Assembly: GCF_003285545.1 (NCBI RefSeq)
Contig: NZ_QLNV01000002.1
Location: 1 to 64,000, forward strand
DNA length: 64,000 nt
Source of the DNA: Sinomicrobium soli
GTDB taxonomy: Bacteria > Bacteroidota > Bacteroidia > Flavobacteriales > Flavobacteriaceae
Direction: 5' to 3'
Shown here: in pieces, positions 7,709-15,315 of the stretch
Numbering within the stretch: position 1 is the first letter of the stretch
How the letters are laid out: each line of letters starts with the position of its first letter
The notes under the pieces: model-generated
What the model was told of the DNA's origin: nothing
The model's input: only the letters and a program-made list of their open reading frames with translations
Databases searched by the model: none
Program-made: the position numbers and the translations under genes

Positions 7709-9253
7709 ATGGCCAACAAACAAATAGAAATGCGAAAAGTAAAGAAGATATTTAAGTTATACAGTGCCGGGGTTAGTAAGCGCCGGATCAGTTCCCAGTT
7801 AGGGGTCTCCCGCAATACCGTAAGCAAATACATCACTTTTTTCCAGCGCTACCAACTGACCTCTTATGAAGTAGAGGCCATGACCCAGGAGGAACTTCAT
7901 CACCTGTTTACTTCCACTGAAAAGCCCAAGAGTGAACGCTTACGCATTCTGGAAAGCTACTTTCCTTATTTTGACAAAGAACTGCGTAAAACCGGGGTGA
8001 CCAAAGAACTACTCTGGCAGGAGTATTATAAAAAACATCCTGAGGGATATCAACTTACACAGTTCCGTTATTGGTACCAACAGTGGACCAAAGAGGTCTC
8101 TCCTGTGATGCATTTTACCCATAAAGTAGGAGATAAACTGTTTATAGATTTTACGGGGAAGAAACTTCCTGTAGTAGATCGACATACCGGGGAAATACAA
8201 GAACTGGAAATCTTTATTTGTGTACTGGGTAGCAGTCAATATACTTATGTTGAAGCCTGTGAGAGCCAGAGCGGGGAAAACTTTATAAGATGTGTAGAGA
8301 ATGCGCTTCGGTTTTATGGGGGTGTTCCTGAAGCTCTTGTTCCAGACAATCTTAAAGCAGCGGTGACCAAAGCCAGTCGGTATGAACCGCGCCTCAATGC
8401 TGCCTTTGCCGATTTTGCGGAATACTACCAAACGGCTGTACTTCCTGCAAGGACCTACAAACCCAGGGATAAAGCTATCGTGGAAAATGCCGTCAGGATT
8501 ATTTACACCAGGGTCTTTGCCCCTTTAAGAAACCAGATCTTTTATGATAAACCTTCATTGAACAAGGCCATTGCTTTTTTGTTGGAACAGCATAACAAGA
8601 TGCCTTTTAGAGGGAGAGAATACTCCCGTTATTCTCTATTTATGGAAATCGAAAAACAAGCCCTCAAACCATTGCCCACAAAGCGGTATGAGGTTAAATC
8701 TTCCGCTAATGGGACCGTTCATAAAAACAGTCATGTGTATCTAAGTAAAGATAAACATTACTATAGTGTGCCCTACAAGCATATAGGAAAGCGTGTCAGG
8801 ATTGTCTATTCTGACAGCCTAGTAGAGATCTACCATAACCAGGAAAGGATGGCTGTCCATGAAAGGGATAAAAAGAAATATGGATATACCACCACTAAAG
8901 AGCACATGCCTTCATATCACAGGTTTGTCAGTGAGTGGAGTTCGGAGAAGTTCATCGCTTGGGCAGGTCATATAGGAGAGGCTTGTAAGGCCTATATCAT
9001 TAAAATACTCGATAAAAAACAACACCCGGAACAATCCTATAAATCATGTCTTGGTATACTCCACCTGGCTAAAAAGGCGGGTAATGAACGCCTGGATAAT
9101 GCCTGTAAAAGAGCCTTGGGCTATGAAGCCTATAATTATAACATGATTGAACGTATCCTTGCAAAGGGATGGGACAAACTCGATGAAGATATCGAAGAAC
9201 ATACCGACATCCCCAACCATAAAAACATCAGGGGCGGTGATTATTATAAGTAA
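7709..9253 (+). CDS. istA: IS21-family transposase IstA
   Basis: DDE transposase of 514 residues, the usual IS21 length. An N-terminal helix-turn-helix (GVSKRRISSQLGVSRNTVSK, 21-40) is followed by the integrase core. Its catalytic triad is visible as Asp147 (FIDFTGK), Asp213 (VPDNLKAAV) and Glu259 (AIVENAV). The C-terminal part has the Mu-transposase-like beta-barrel region (YYSVPYKHIGKRVRI). It cuts and joins the element ends with help from IstB, encoded 11 bases downstream. No frameshift or missing residue is seen, so the enzyme is probably active. Confidence 0.95.
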   Translation: MANKQIEMRKVKKIFKLYSAGVSKRRISSQLGVSRNTVSKYITFFQRYQLTSYEVEAMTQEELHHLFTSTEKPKSERLRILESYFPYFDKELRKTGVTKELLWQEYYKKHPEGYQLTQFRYWYQQWTKEVSPVMHFTHKVGDKLFIDFTGKKLPVVDRHTGEIQELEIFICVLGSSQYTYVEACESQSGENFIRCVENALRFYGGVPEALVPDNLKAAVTKASRYEPRLNAAFADFAEYYQTAVLPARTYKPRDKAIVENAVRIIYTRVFAPLRNQIFYDKPSLNKAIAFLLEQHNKMPFRGREYSRYSLFMEIEKQALKPLPTKRYEVKSSANGTVHKNSHVYLSKDKHYYSVPYKHIGKRVRIVYSDSLVEIYHNQERMAVHERDKKKYGYTTTKEHMPSYHRFVSEWSSEKFIAWAGHIGEACKAYIIKILDKKQHPEQSYKSCLGILHLAKKAGNERLDNACKRALGYEAYNYNMIERILAKGWDKLDEDIEEHTDIPNHKNIRGGDYYK

Positions 9254-9264
9254 ACATCAATACT

Positions 9265-9996
9265 ATGAATACACAAACATTAGAACAAATGAAGGAATTA
9301 AGGCTCTATGGCATGTATAGGGCTTTTACGAGCGCTCTGTCCTCGCAGAGCATCGCTTATACCAATGATGAGCTGATCGCCTATCTCTTGCAATCCGAGT
9401 GGGATGACCGGCAGAACAGAAAAATTGAACGCCTGACCAAGGCCGCAAAGTTCAGGTACAAAGCCGTGATGGAAGACATCGCCTTCGACGCTGCCAGGAA
9501 CATCGATAAAAATCAAATACAGCGCTTTGCTTCCTGTCAATTTATAGATAAAAAGGAAAACATATTGATTACAGGTAGCACAGGGACTGGAAAAAGCTAT
9601 ATCGCTTCAGCCATAGGCCATCAGGCTTGTTCACTGGGATATAAGGTCATGTACTTTAATGCCAATAAACTCTTTACCATGCTCAAAACCTCAAAGGCTG
9701 ACGGGTCTTATATCAAACAGATCAACAAGCTTGAAAAGCAGGACTTGCTAATCCTTGACGATTTTGGACTAAAAGGCTTAGATCATATCAATAGGCAAAC
9801 CTTGATGGAAATCATAGAAGACAGGCACGGAAAACGCTCCACGATTATGGCTTCCCAGCTCCCTATAGAGGCCTGGCATCAAACTATCGGGGAACAGACC
9901 ATTGCTGACGCTATTTTAGACCGCTTGGTACATACGGCCCACCGGGTTGATATCAAAGGGGAATCTATGCGGAAAAAACTAAGAAATAAAAGCTAA
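9265..9996 (+). CDS. istB: IS21-family helper ATPase IstB
   Basis: AAA+ ATPase of 243 residues, related to DnaC, that remodels target DNA and recruits IstA. The N-terminal helical domain (EQMKELRLYGMYRAF) precedes Walker A GSTGTGKS (104-111) and Walker B LLILDDFG (161-168). The C-terminal arginine-rich part (AILDRLVHTAHRV) contains the sensor region. It starts 11 bases after istA, as in most IS21 elements, and ends 91 bases before the right end. It appears intact. Confidence 0.95.
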   Translation: MNTQTLEQMKELRLYGMYRAFTSALSSQSIAYTNDELIAYLLQSEWDDRQNRKIERLTKAAKFRYKAVMEDIAFDAARNIDKNQIQRFASCQFIDKKENILITGSTGTGKSYIASAIGHQACSLGYKVMYFNANKLFTMLKTSKADGSYIKQINKLEKQDLLILDDFGLKGLDHINRQTLMEIIEDRHGKRSTIMASQLPIEAWHQTIGEQTIADAILDRLVHTAHRVDIKGESMRKKLRNKS

Positions 9997-10047
9997 CTTT
10001 ACACCAAGAATGAATCGATTTTAAACACTTCATTTACACTGCTCACT

Positions 10048-10087
10048 TTTATCCGTTTTAGGTGGCTCACTTTGTCCGTTCTTTCCA
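10048..10087 (-). repeat. Right-end transposase-binding repeats of IS21 element
   Basis: Two copies of the same unit lie in inverted orientation relative to the left end, with complementary CCG cores at 10053 and 10076 (23 bp apart). A third, heavily decayed copy may lie just inside. The unequal number of sites (four left, two right) is a known kind of asymmetry in IS21 elements. Confidence 0.7.
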
Positions 10088-10620
10088 GTTGGTTAAGTGA
10101 AACAGCTACCGAAATACCCCAAATCACCAATGACCAATGGAGGCAAGCAGATGCATTGATGCGGATTGACATTGGGAAGCACACCTCCTTTGACAAAAAA
10201 CCTATTGTTCCCATGTACAAAAAATTGACACATTATGCAGTGGCGGCATGTGTGACAGCGGTTATTTTCTTTGCTGGCCGTTACTCCGCAATTGAAAACA
10301 CCCCCCTTAGTGCACAACAAACTATCACACAAGCATCCAACAACCTTTTGGTATATGGAGGCAACGGTGCCTATGCGAAAATACAGGGTAATACGTTTAG
10401 TCTGCAATTTGATGGTCAGCTAAAGCTCTATAACGGTTCCGAAGAGATCAAAATCGTTACCGTAGGTAACAAAACTTATACTCTGGAGCCCATGCAGGGT
10501 TATATTCTAATGGGCGATAACGAAAAATCCACCCTTATAACGGGTCTTGATCTAAAACTTGAACGTGTTGGTTTTGCCAAGTTAAAAGGTGATTTTGGAA
10601 TTAGGGTACTTAAAGCATAA
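10072..10620 (+). CDS. FecR-like membrane-anchored protein, 5' end lost to IS21
   Basis: The reading frame is open into the IS right end. The only start-like codon upstream of host sequence (TTG) lies inside the insertion sequence, so the native N-terminus is missing; an internal ATG at 10159 could restart it. Visible are a short N-terminal piece with two tryptophans, one membrane helix (about 44-62, AVAACVTAVIFFAGRY) and a periplasmic beta-rich domain. Position (6 bases before a TonB receptor) and layout resemble the FecR anti-sigma regulators of Bacteroidota, but the sequence match is weak and no sigma gene remains upstream. It is likely non-functional as a regulator or altered in function. 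Confidence 0.55.
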   Translation: MSVLSSWLSETATEIPQITNDQWRQADALMRIDIGKHTSFDKKPIVPMYKKLTHYAVAACVTAVIFFAGRYSAIENTPLSAQQTITQASNNLLVYGGNGAYAKIQGNTFSLQFDGQLKLYNGSEEIKIVTVGNKTYTLEPMQGYILMGDNEKSTLITGLDLKLERVGFAKLKGDFGIRVLKA

Positions 10621-10626
10621 CTGATT

Positions 10627-13020
10627 TTGAAATATATTTTATTTACACTGCTGCTTATGCAAGTAGGACTACTTACAGCCCAGAACAAAACAAATCATAC
10701 TATAGAGGGAAAGGTTTCCGATGCATCGGGCAACCCTATTGCGTACGCTTCCGTAGTACTAAAAGGGACGAACCATGGAGCGGTCAGTGATGATGGGGGC
10801 GAATTCGTTATACGAGCTCCTTCGGGCCACTACACCTTGCGGGTATCTTTTATCGGTTACACTACGTATCAGGCCCCTATTACTATTAAAGAAGAAGGGA
10901 ATGCTCTTGTTGAAGTAGTGCTCAAGGAAGATAATACAAAGCTGGAGGAAGTAACTGTTGTTGGAAAAACCCAGGCCCAAAGGCTGGAGGAATCAGCCAG
11001 AGCGGTCGGGATCATCGAGACCCGCGAGGTGAAACTCCGATCTGCCGACCTGGGAGAGATCCTGGCCAAAACCGAAGGGATCAGTGTACAACGTGCAGGG
11101 GGACTGGGCTCCGACACCCGTTTTGCCTTAAACGGCCTATCCGGCGACAAGATCCGGTTTTTCCATGATGGCATTCCATTGGACTTTTCACCTTATGCAT
11201 TTGGTATAGCCAATGTACCCGTAAATGCCATTAAGCAGGTCGAGGTGCATAAAGGTGTGGTGCCCATACAATTCGGTGCCGATGCCTTGGGCGGAGCCGT
11301 TAATTTGGTATCGCCTACAATTTTCAACGGTTGGTCGGGGGCGGCATCCTATCAGGTGGGGTCTTTCAATACCCATAGGGCTACCGCAAACATGGCCTAT
11401 GCCAGTGACCAGAGTGGATGGTTTGCTTCGGCAGGTGGCTTTTATGACTATACGGACAATGACTATAAAATAGACGTGGCCATCGATGATGAACAAGGCC
11501 AGCTACACCAACAGACCGTAAAAAGGTTTCATGATGGGTATAAGGCGGTTGGTTTTAACTTTAAAACAGGTATCCGACATAAAAGCTGGGCGAATGAACT
11601 GAGTTTGGAAGGGTATTACGGAAAATATGACAAGGAAGTACAAAACTCCCAATCTCCAGGCCTGGTAGATTACCCTGATTTGGGCATTGACAAGGCCGTG
11701 GCAGGAAAACCTTTCGGAGAGGTTATGTTCAACCGTTTTTCACAGGGCTTGAACCTACACTATAATGTAAATCCGGCCGTAAAGTGGGAGCTTGACCTTA
11801 AAGCAGGATACAATTACAACGAAGCCGAGTCTTTCGATGTTAGCCATAACCTATACAACTGGTATGGAGAAGTGGTTCGTGTAAACAACCAGGCCGGGGA
11901 ATTTGGGCAGGCCGACCATCTCATCACCAAAAGCACAAACTATTTTGCCCGCCAGCAGCTGGGGTATTCCATTTCGGACAAACACAATCTGACGCTGACC
12001 CTGGCCCCTACCTATGCCCATCGTACCGGTGATGACCTGTTGATAGACGGGGAGTATGATCCTGCATTGGACGATGGTTATTTGTTTGATTTTGTTACAG
12101 GTCTGGAATATAGTGGTGAAGTATTGAGAGAAAGATTGCAAATCATTGTCTTTGCCAAAAACTACCGGCAAAACATACGTATAGAGGGCATAGACCCAGG
12201 AGTGGAAGGCCTGCAAGTAGATAAACGTTCGGTGAACAATTTTGGTGCGGGTACGGGGCTACGCTACGCCTGGACTTCCCGTTTCAGCACTAAACTGAGT
12301 TACGAATATGCCTACCGCCTACCTCGACAAAACGAAATATTTGGAAACGGTCAACTTACGAGCAAAAACCTTGGACTAAGACCCGAAAACAGCCATAATG
12401 TAAACCTACAGTGGCTTGTGGAAAGCAAAATTTTGGCTAAAACGGCATGGCAAATCCAGGGAAATTTCTTTTTGCGGAAAGTTAACGACCTTATTTTTTT
12501 GATGACAAATTCTGAAGGTTTTGGTGTTTATGACAATGTATGGAGTGCCACTTCACAAGGAATAGAGCTGGGGGCAAACATAAAGGAGGTGGTCAAGGGT
12601 CTGAGTTTAAGTGCCAATGGCACGTACCAATCGTATTTTAATACCTCTGATGAAGGGCCTTTTGCAAGTTTTAAGGACGACCGTATACCGAACACCCCCT
12701 ATCTCTTTGCCAATGGGGGAGCCTATTACCAATTAAAAAATATGGTCCGGACAAACGGCGAACTTTCCATTTTTTGGAATACACGGTACGTACATCCCTT
12801 TTATATCGGATGGGAAAGTGCCGGTCTGCCCCAGTACAAGGCACAGACCCCAAAGCAATTTACCCATGCCATAGGGGCTACACAAAAAATGAAATTTAAA
12901 ACGGTAGAGACGGCTCTAACGCTGGAAATGCAAAATCTCACCAATGCCAAGGTCTTCGACCTATACGGTGTACAACGTCCCGGCAGGGCGCTTTATCTAA
13001 AACTGACTACGCAATTCTAA
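10627..13020 (+). CDS. TonB-dependent siderophore/iron-type receptor
   Basis: A 797-residue outer-membrane receptor. Signal peptide MKYILFTLLLMQVGLLTAQ, CarboxypepD_reg-like beta-sandwich (about 25-105), plug domain (about 115-225, containing GEILAKTEGISVQRAGGLG and KGVVPIQFGADALGGAVNL), then a barrel ending in the aromatic beta-signal of LYLKLTTQF. The start is a TTG seven bases after the previous stop; that stop lies in the same frame, so no upstream start is possible. At about 800 residues, without the SusC features and with no SusD beside it, this is an iron-chelate type receptor. The neighbouring DUF4374, DUF3325-like and PepSY genes agree. Confidence 0.88.
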   Translation: MKYILFTLLLMQVGLLTAQNKTNHTIEGKVSDASGNPIAYASVVLKGTNHGAVSDDGGEFVIRAPSGHYTLRVSFIGYTTYQAPITIKEEGNALVEVVLKEDNTKLEEVTVVGKTQAQRLEESARAVGIIETREVKLRSADLGEILAKTEGISVQRAGGLGSDTRFALNGLSGDKIRFFHDGIPLDFSPYAFGIANVPVNAIKQVEVHKGVVPIQFGADALGGAVNLVSPTIFNGWSGAASYQVGSFNTHRATANMAYASDQSGWFASAGGFYDYTDNDYKIDVAIDDEQGQLHQQTVKRFHDGYKAVGFNFKTGIRHKSWANELSLEGYYGKYDKEVQNSQSPGLVDYPDLGIDKAVAGKPFGEVMFNRFSQGLNLHYNVNPAVKWELDLKAGYNYNEAESFDVSHNLYNWYGEVVRVNNQAGEFGQADHLITKSTNYFARQQLGYSISDKHNLTLTLAPTYAHRTGDDLLIDGEYDPALDDGYLFDFVTGLEYSGEVLRERLQIIVFAKNYRQNIRIEGIDPGVEGLQVDKRSVNNFGAGTGLRYAWTSRFSTKLSYEYAYRLPRQNEIFGNGQLTSKNLGLRPENSHNVNLQWLVESKILAKTAWQIQGNFFLRKVNDLIFLMTNSEGFGVYDNVWSATSQGIELGANIKEVVKGLSLSANGTYQSYFNTSDEGPFASFKDDRIPNTPYLFANGGAYYQLKNMVRTNGELSIFWNTRYVHPFYIGWESAGLPQYKAQTPKQFTHAIGATQKMKFKTVETALTLEMQNLTNAKVFDLYGVQRPGRALYLKLTTQF

Positions 13021-13230
13021 AACCACATGCCTATGTGAAAAATAAAATCCAAACATAACCGTCATGCTCAACTTGATTCAGCATCTCCATTATGGATATA
13101 TCACGATTAAAATGACCGACAAAAACAAAAAATCTCCCACAACCAAGCAACTTACAGCGCGCAAAACAAGGGAAGCACAAAACCATCCCGAAATATCCGG
13201 GGCAACATTTAAAAATCAAAGTACAAAAAA

Positions 13231-14529
13231 ATGAAATCATTTAAATTACATCACATAACGAAAAAAAGCAACAAGTGGGCAGGAATGGCTTTTCTGTTCC
13301 TTTTAATGATGGCCATAGGAGTTATCTCCTGTAATAGTGACGACAATGGGAATCCGAACACTGGAGGAGAAGAACCCGAAGAAGGGGAAGTAGAAACTGC
13401 ATGGGTCATAGGATACCGTGTAGAAACACCACAAGGTAGAGTTTACTATTTGGAAGCGCATGAGAATATTCCATCGGAAACAAATACAAGTAAAGCGGTT
13501 GAGTTGGGTTTAAACAGTCGGATTTATTCCTATGGTGAAAATCCTTACACCTGGAACGGTGATGCCGCTACAATTACGAAATGGGAAGTGGATAAATCTA
13601 CTTTAGAGTTATCGGCTATAGGCATTTTGAGTTTTGCCAGTACCGGAGTATCGGGAAATATTGCCGCACCGGCATTCATTTCCGAAACACAGGCCTATAC
13701 AACCAACTTGGCCGAGGGTGTGGTAGTCGAATGGAACCCGTCTACCATGGAAATTACAAAAGTTCATAATGTGGATGCCTTCCCTGATTTAGGTGTTGAT
13801 GATCTATTATTTGAATTCAACAAAGAAGTCACGGCTGATGGTAAGATCCTTATACCGATAGAAACCAACGAATTAGGCACTTGTTGTGATTATCCTACGG
13901 GAGCTGCCGGAGCAAGAACAGCTATCTTCGATCCAGAAACAGCAACCGTTACATATCATGTAGATGACCGATTAATTGGATCGGATAATACCCACTTCAC
14001 CGACCCGGTCACGGGTGCCAGATATTGCGTGCCGGTTTGGGCAAATTCCGTTGTTCCTGCTTACTTTAACAACCTGGAAACATTGCCCAATGCACATACT
14101 TTGCTCAAAGTAAACGATGACGGTTCATTTGACGCTGATTATGCGTATAATCTTGATGATATATTGGATATCACATTGTATTATACCACTACTTTTATTT
14201 ATGACAACAAATTGGTGTTCACCTATGTTGGTGATGATTATACCTGGGGCAGCTTTGATGAAAGATATAATATTTTATATACAGGAAACTTCAGGGCGGC
14301 CATGATTGATTTGGAGACCAATGAGGTTCAGCCTTTTGATGCTTTTAGTGGTTATACCGGTGCCATCGCATTCGGCGTTTTGGACGGAAACTCTTATATA
14401 AAAGCGAGCGGTCTTGATTCAGATGGGAATGAAACAAGTTCCTTATTGCAACAAAATGCTATTGATGATTACACGGAGGTTACAAAGCACGTAGGTGGCA
14501 ACATCGAACATTTTAACAAGCTTTGGTAA
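13231..14529 (+). CDS. DUF4374 lipoprotein, probable siderophore-uptake accessory
   Basis: A 432-residue lipoprotein. The lipobox VISC places the modified cysteine at residue 34, and an acidic linker (EEPEEGEVE) follows, favouring surface or outer-membrane location. The mature part has repeated beta-sheet units of the DUF4374 family, which usually lies beside TonB iron receptors in Bacteroidota. Segments typical of it include FISETQAYTTNLAEGVVVEW and a late GNFRAAMIDLETNEV. Two cysteines (LGTCCDYPTGAAGAR) stand out. It probably binds or hands over the ferric chelate; no enzyme activity is known. It lies 210 bases after the receptor and is read in the same direction. Confidence 0.75.
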   Translation: MKSFKLHHITKKSNKWAGMAFLFLLMMAIGVISCNSDDNGNPNTGGEEPEEGEVETAWVIGYRVETPQGRVYYLEAHENIPSETNTSKAVELGLNSRIYSYGENPYTWNGDAATITKWEVDKSTLELSAIGILSFASTGVSGNIAAPAFISETQAYTTNLAEGVVVEWNPSTMEITKVHNVDAFPDLGVDDLLFEFNKEVTADGKILIPIETNELGTCCDYPTGAAGARTAIFDPETATVTYHVDDRLIGSDNTHFTDPVTGARYCVPVWANSVVPAYFNNLETLPNAHTLLKVNDDGSFDADYAYNLDDILDITLYYTTTFIYDNKLVFTYVGDDYTWGSFDERYNILYTGNFRAAMIDLETNEVQPFDAFSGYTGAIAFGVLDGNSYIKASGLDSDGNETSSLLQQNAIDDYTEVTKHVGGNIEHFNKLW

Positions 14530-14623
14530 AAAATCCCAATATTTTATCGATCAAAACCGGTTGCCAAAACCTGAATTATGGAATGGATTTTCAATGGTCC
14601 ATTTCAGGTCGAACATAAAGAAC

Positions 14624-14655
14624 ACTACCAGTCCGGGAAAACCCGGACTGGTAGT
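14624..14655 (+). repeat. Perfect 14-bp hairpin inside the iron operon
   Basis: ACTACCAGTCCGGG (14624-14637), loop AAAA, then the exact complement CCCGGACTGGTAGT (14642-14655). Very stable as RNA, but no T-run follows, so it is a poor intrinsic terminator. It lies 95 bases after the lipoprotein stop and 43 before the first small membrane protein. An mRNA-stability or partial-attenuation element that lowers expression of the downstream genes would fit. Confidence 0.6.
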
Positions 14656-14697
14656 TCCCAATATAATTGATATGGATATGTTATTATTACTTGTGAT

Positions 14698-15015
14698 ATG
14701 GCCATTGTATTGATACTTTCTGGTTGTTTTCTACTTTACGCCAAATCCAAACACATACCGGTATTTCTTGAAAATATTGGAAAGAAAGCGAAGAAAAGGC
14801 CTATGGTCACCAGGGGCGTTGCCTATGTGGTTTTTATTTTGGCATTGCTGGTCCTGGCCTACCGATATGGATTCTTTACCGGGGCGATCATTTTCCTTAC
14901 TGCAGTAATGTTAGGACTTTGCCTGATGGTGATACTTTTGCCGTTGCACAGCAGGTATGCCTACATTTTGACCGCGGTCACCCTCATTATTATCGTTATT
15001 GAAAACAGTATATAA
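14698..15015 (+). CDS. DUF3325-like small membrane protein of iron uptake
   Basis: A 105-residue protein with three hydrophobic helices (about 2-14, 38-58, 62-100) and a basic loop (ENIGKKAKKRPMVTRGVAYV) matching the DUF3325 pattern of a short helix, a basic arginine-containing loop, then two or three helices. This family occurs beside PepSY-TM proteins and siderophore receptors, mainly in Proteobacteria, where it is linked to release of iron from siderophores. The next gene starts at the base after its stop, so the two are translationally coupled. The start is an ATG with no better upstream alternative in frame. Confidence 0.65.
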   Translation: MAIVLILSGCFLLYAKSKHIPVFLENIGKKAKKRPMVTRGVAYVVFILALLVLAYRYGFFTGAIIFLTAVMLGLCLMVILLPLHSRYAYILTAVTLIIIVIENSI

Positions 15016-15297
15016 ATGCCGGCAAACCAGAAATATCTATCCAGCAGCGGACAGCGTTTTTTAAAGATCAGCGCAGGAATTCTAGGGGGGTTCCTGGTCA
15101 TGACCTTCTTTCACAACGCGATTGGAAGTCTATTAGAGGAAAAAACGGGGTTGATTATTACCACAACCTATACCTCGTTTATAATGTGGGCACTCTTGAT
15201 GGTAATTGCCTTTCTGTTCAAAAACGGGTGGAAGGTGTGGGGCATCTACCTTTTGCTTACCGCCGTGTTCGGGGCCATTATTTTTTTGAACAAGTAA
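15016..15297 (+). CDS. DUF3649-like small membrane protein of iron uptake
   Basis: A 93-residue inner-membrane protein with three helices (about 17-34, 46-66, 72-90). Features resembling the DUF3649 family are SGQRFLKISAGILGGFLVM at the N-terminus, where related proteins carry a similar arginine followed by a glycine-rich helix, and a central WALLMVIAFLFKNGWKVW. In other bacteria it is found in a DUF3649 / PepSY / DUF3325 set, and here all three occur together. No enzymatic residues are apparent. It may form a complex with the PepSY protein 18 bases downstream. Confidence 0.6.
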   Translation: MPANQKYLSSSGQRFLKISAGILGGFLVMTFFHNAIGSLLEEKTGLIITTTYTSFIMWALLMVIAFLFKNGWKVWGIYLLLTAVFGAIIFLNK

Positions 15298-15315
15298 GAA
15301 ATCCAACAGCAAAAC

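Larger units (their letters stand above)
7556..10087 (+). mobile_element. IS21-family insertion sequence
   Basis: Complete two-gene IS21 element of about 2,532 bp. The proposed ends align with each other as TGCAAAAAACGGA (left) and, on the complementary strand, TGGAAAGAACGGA (right), giving the 5'-TG...CA-3' termini usual for IS21. Both ends then carry further copies of a 23-24 bp motif, and AAAATCGATTC is shared just inside both. The bases outside (GTAAG on the left, GTTGG on the right) do not form a target duplication. The flanking sequences come from two different broken genes. Exact ends are uncertain by a few bases. Confidence 0.85.
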
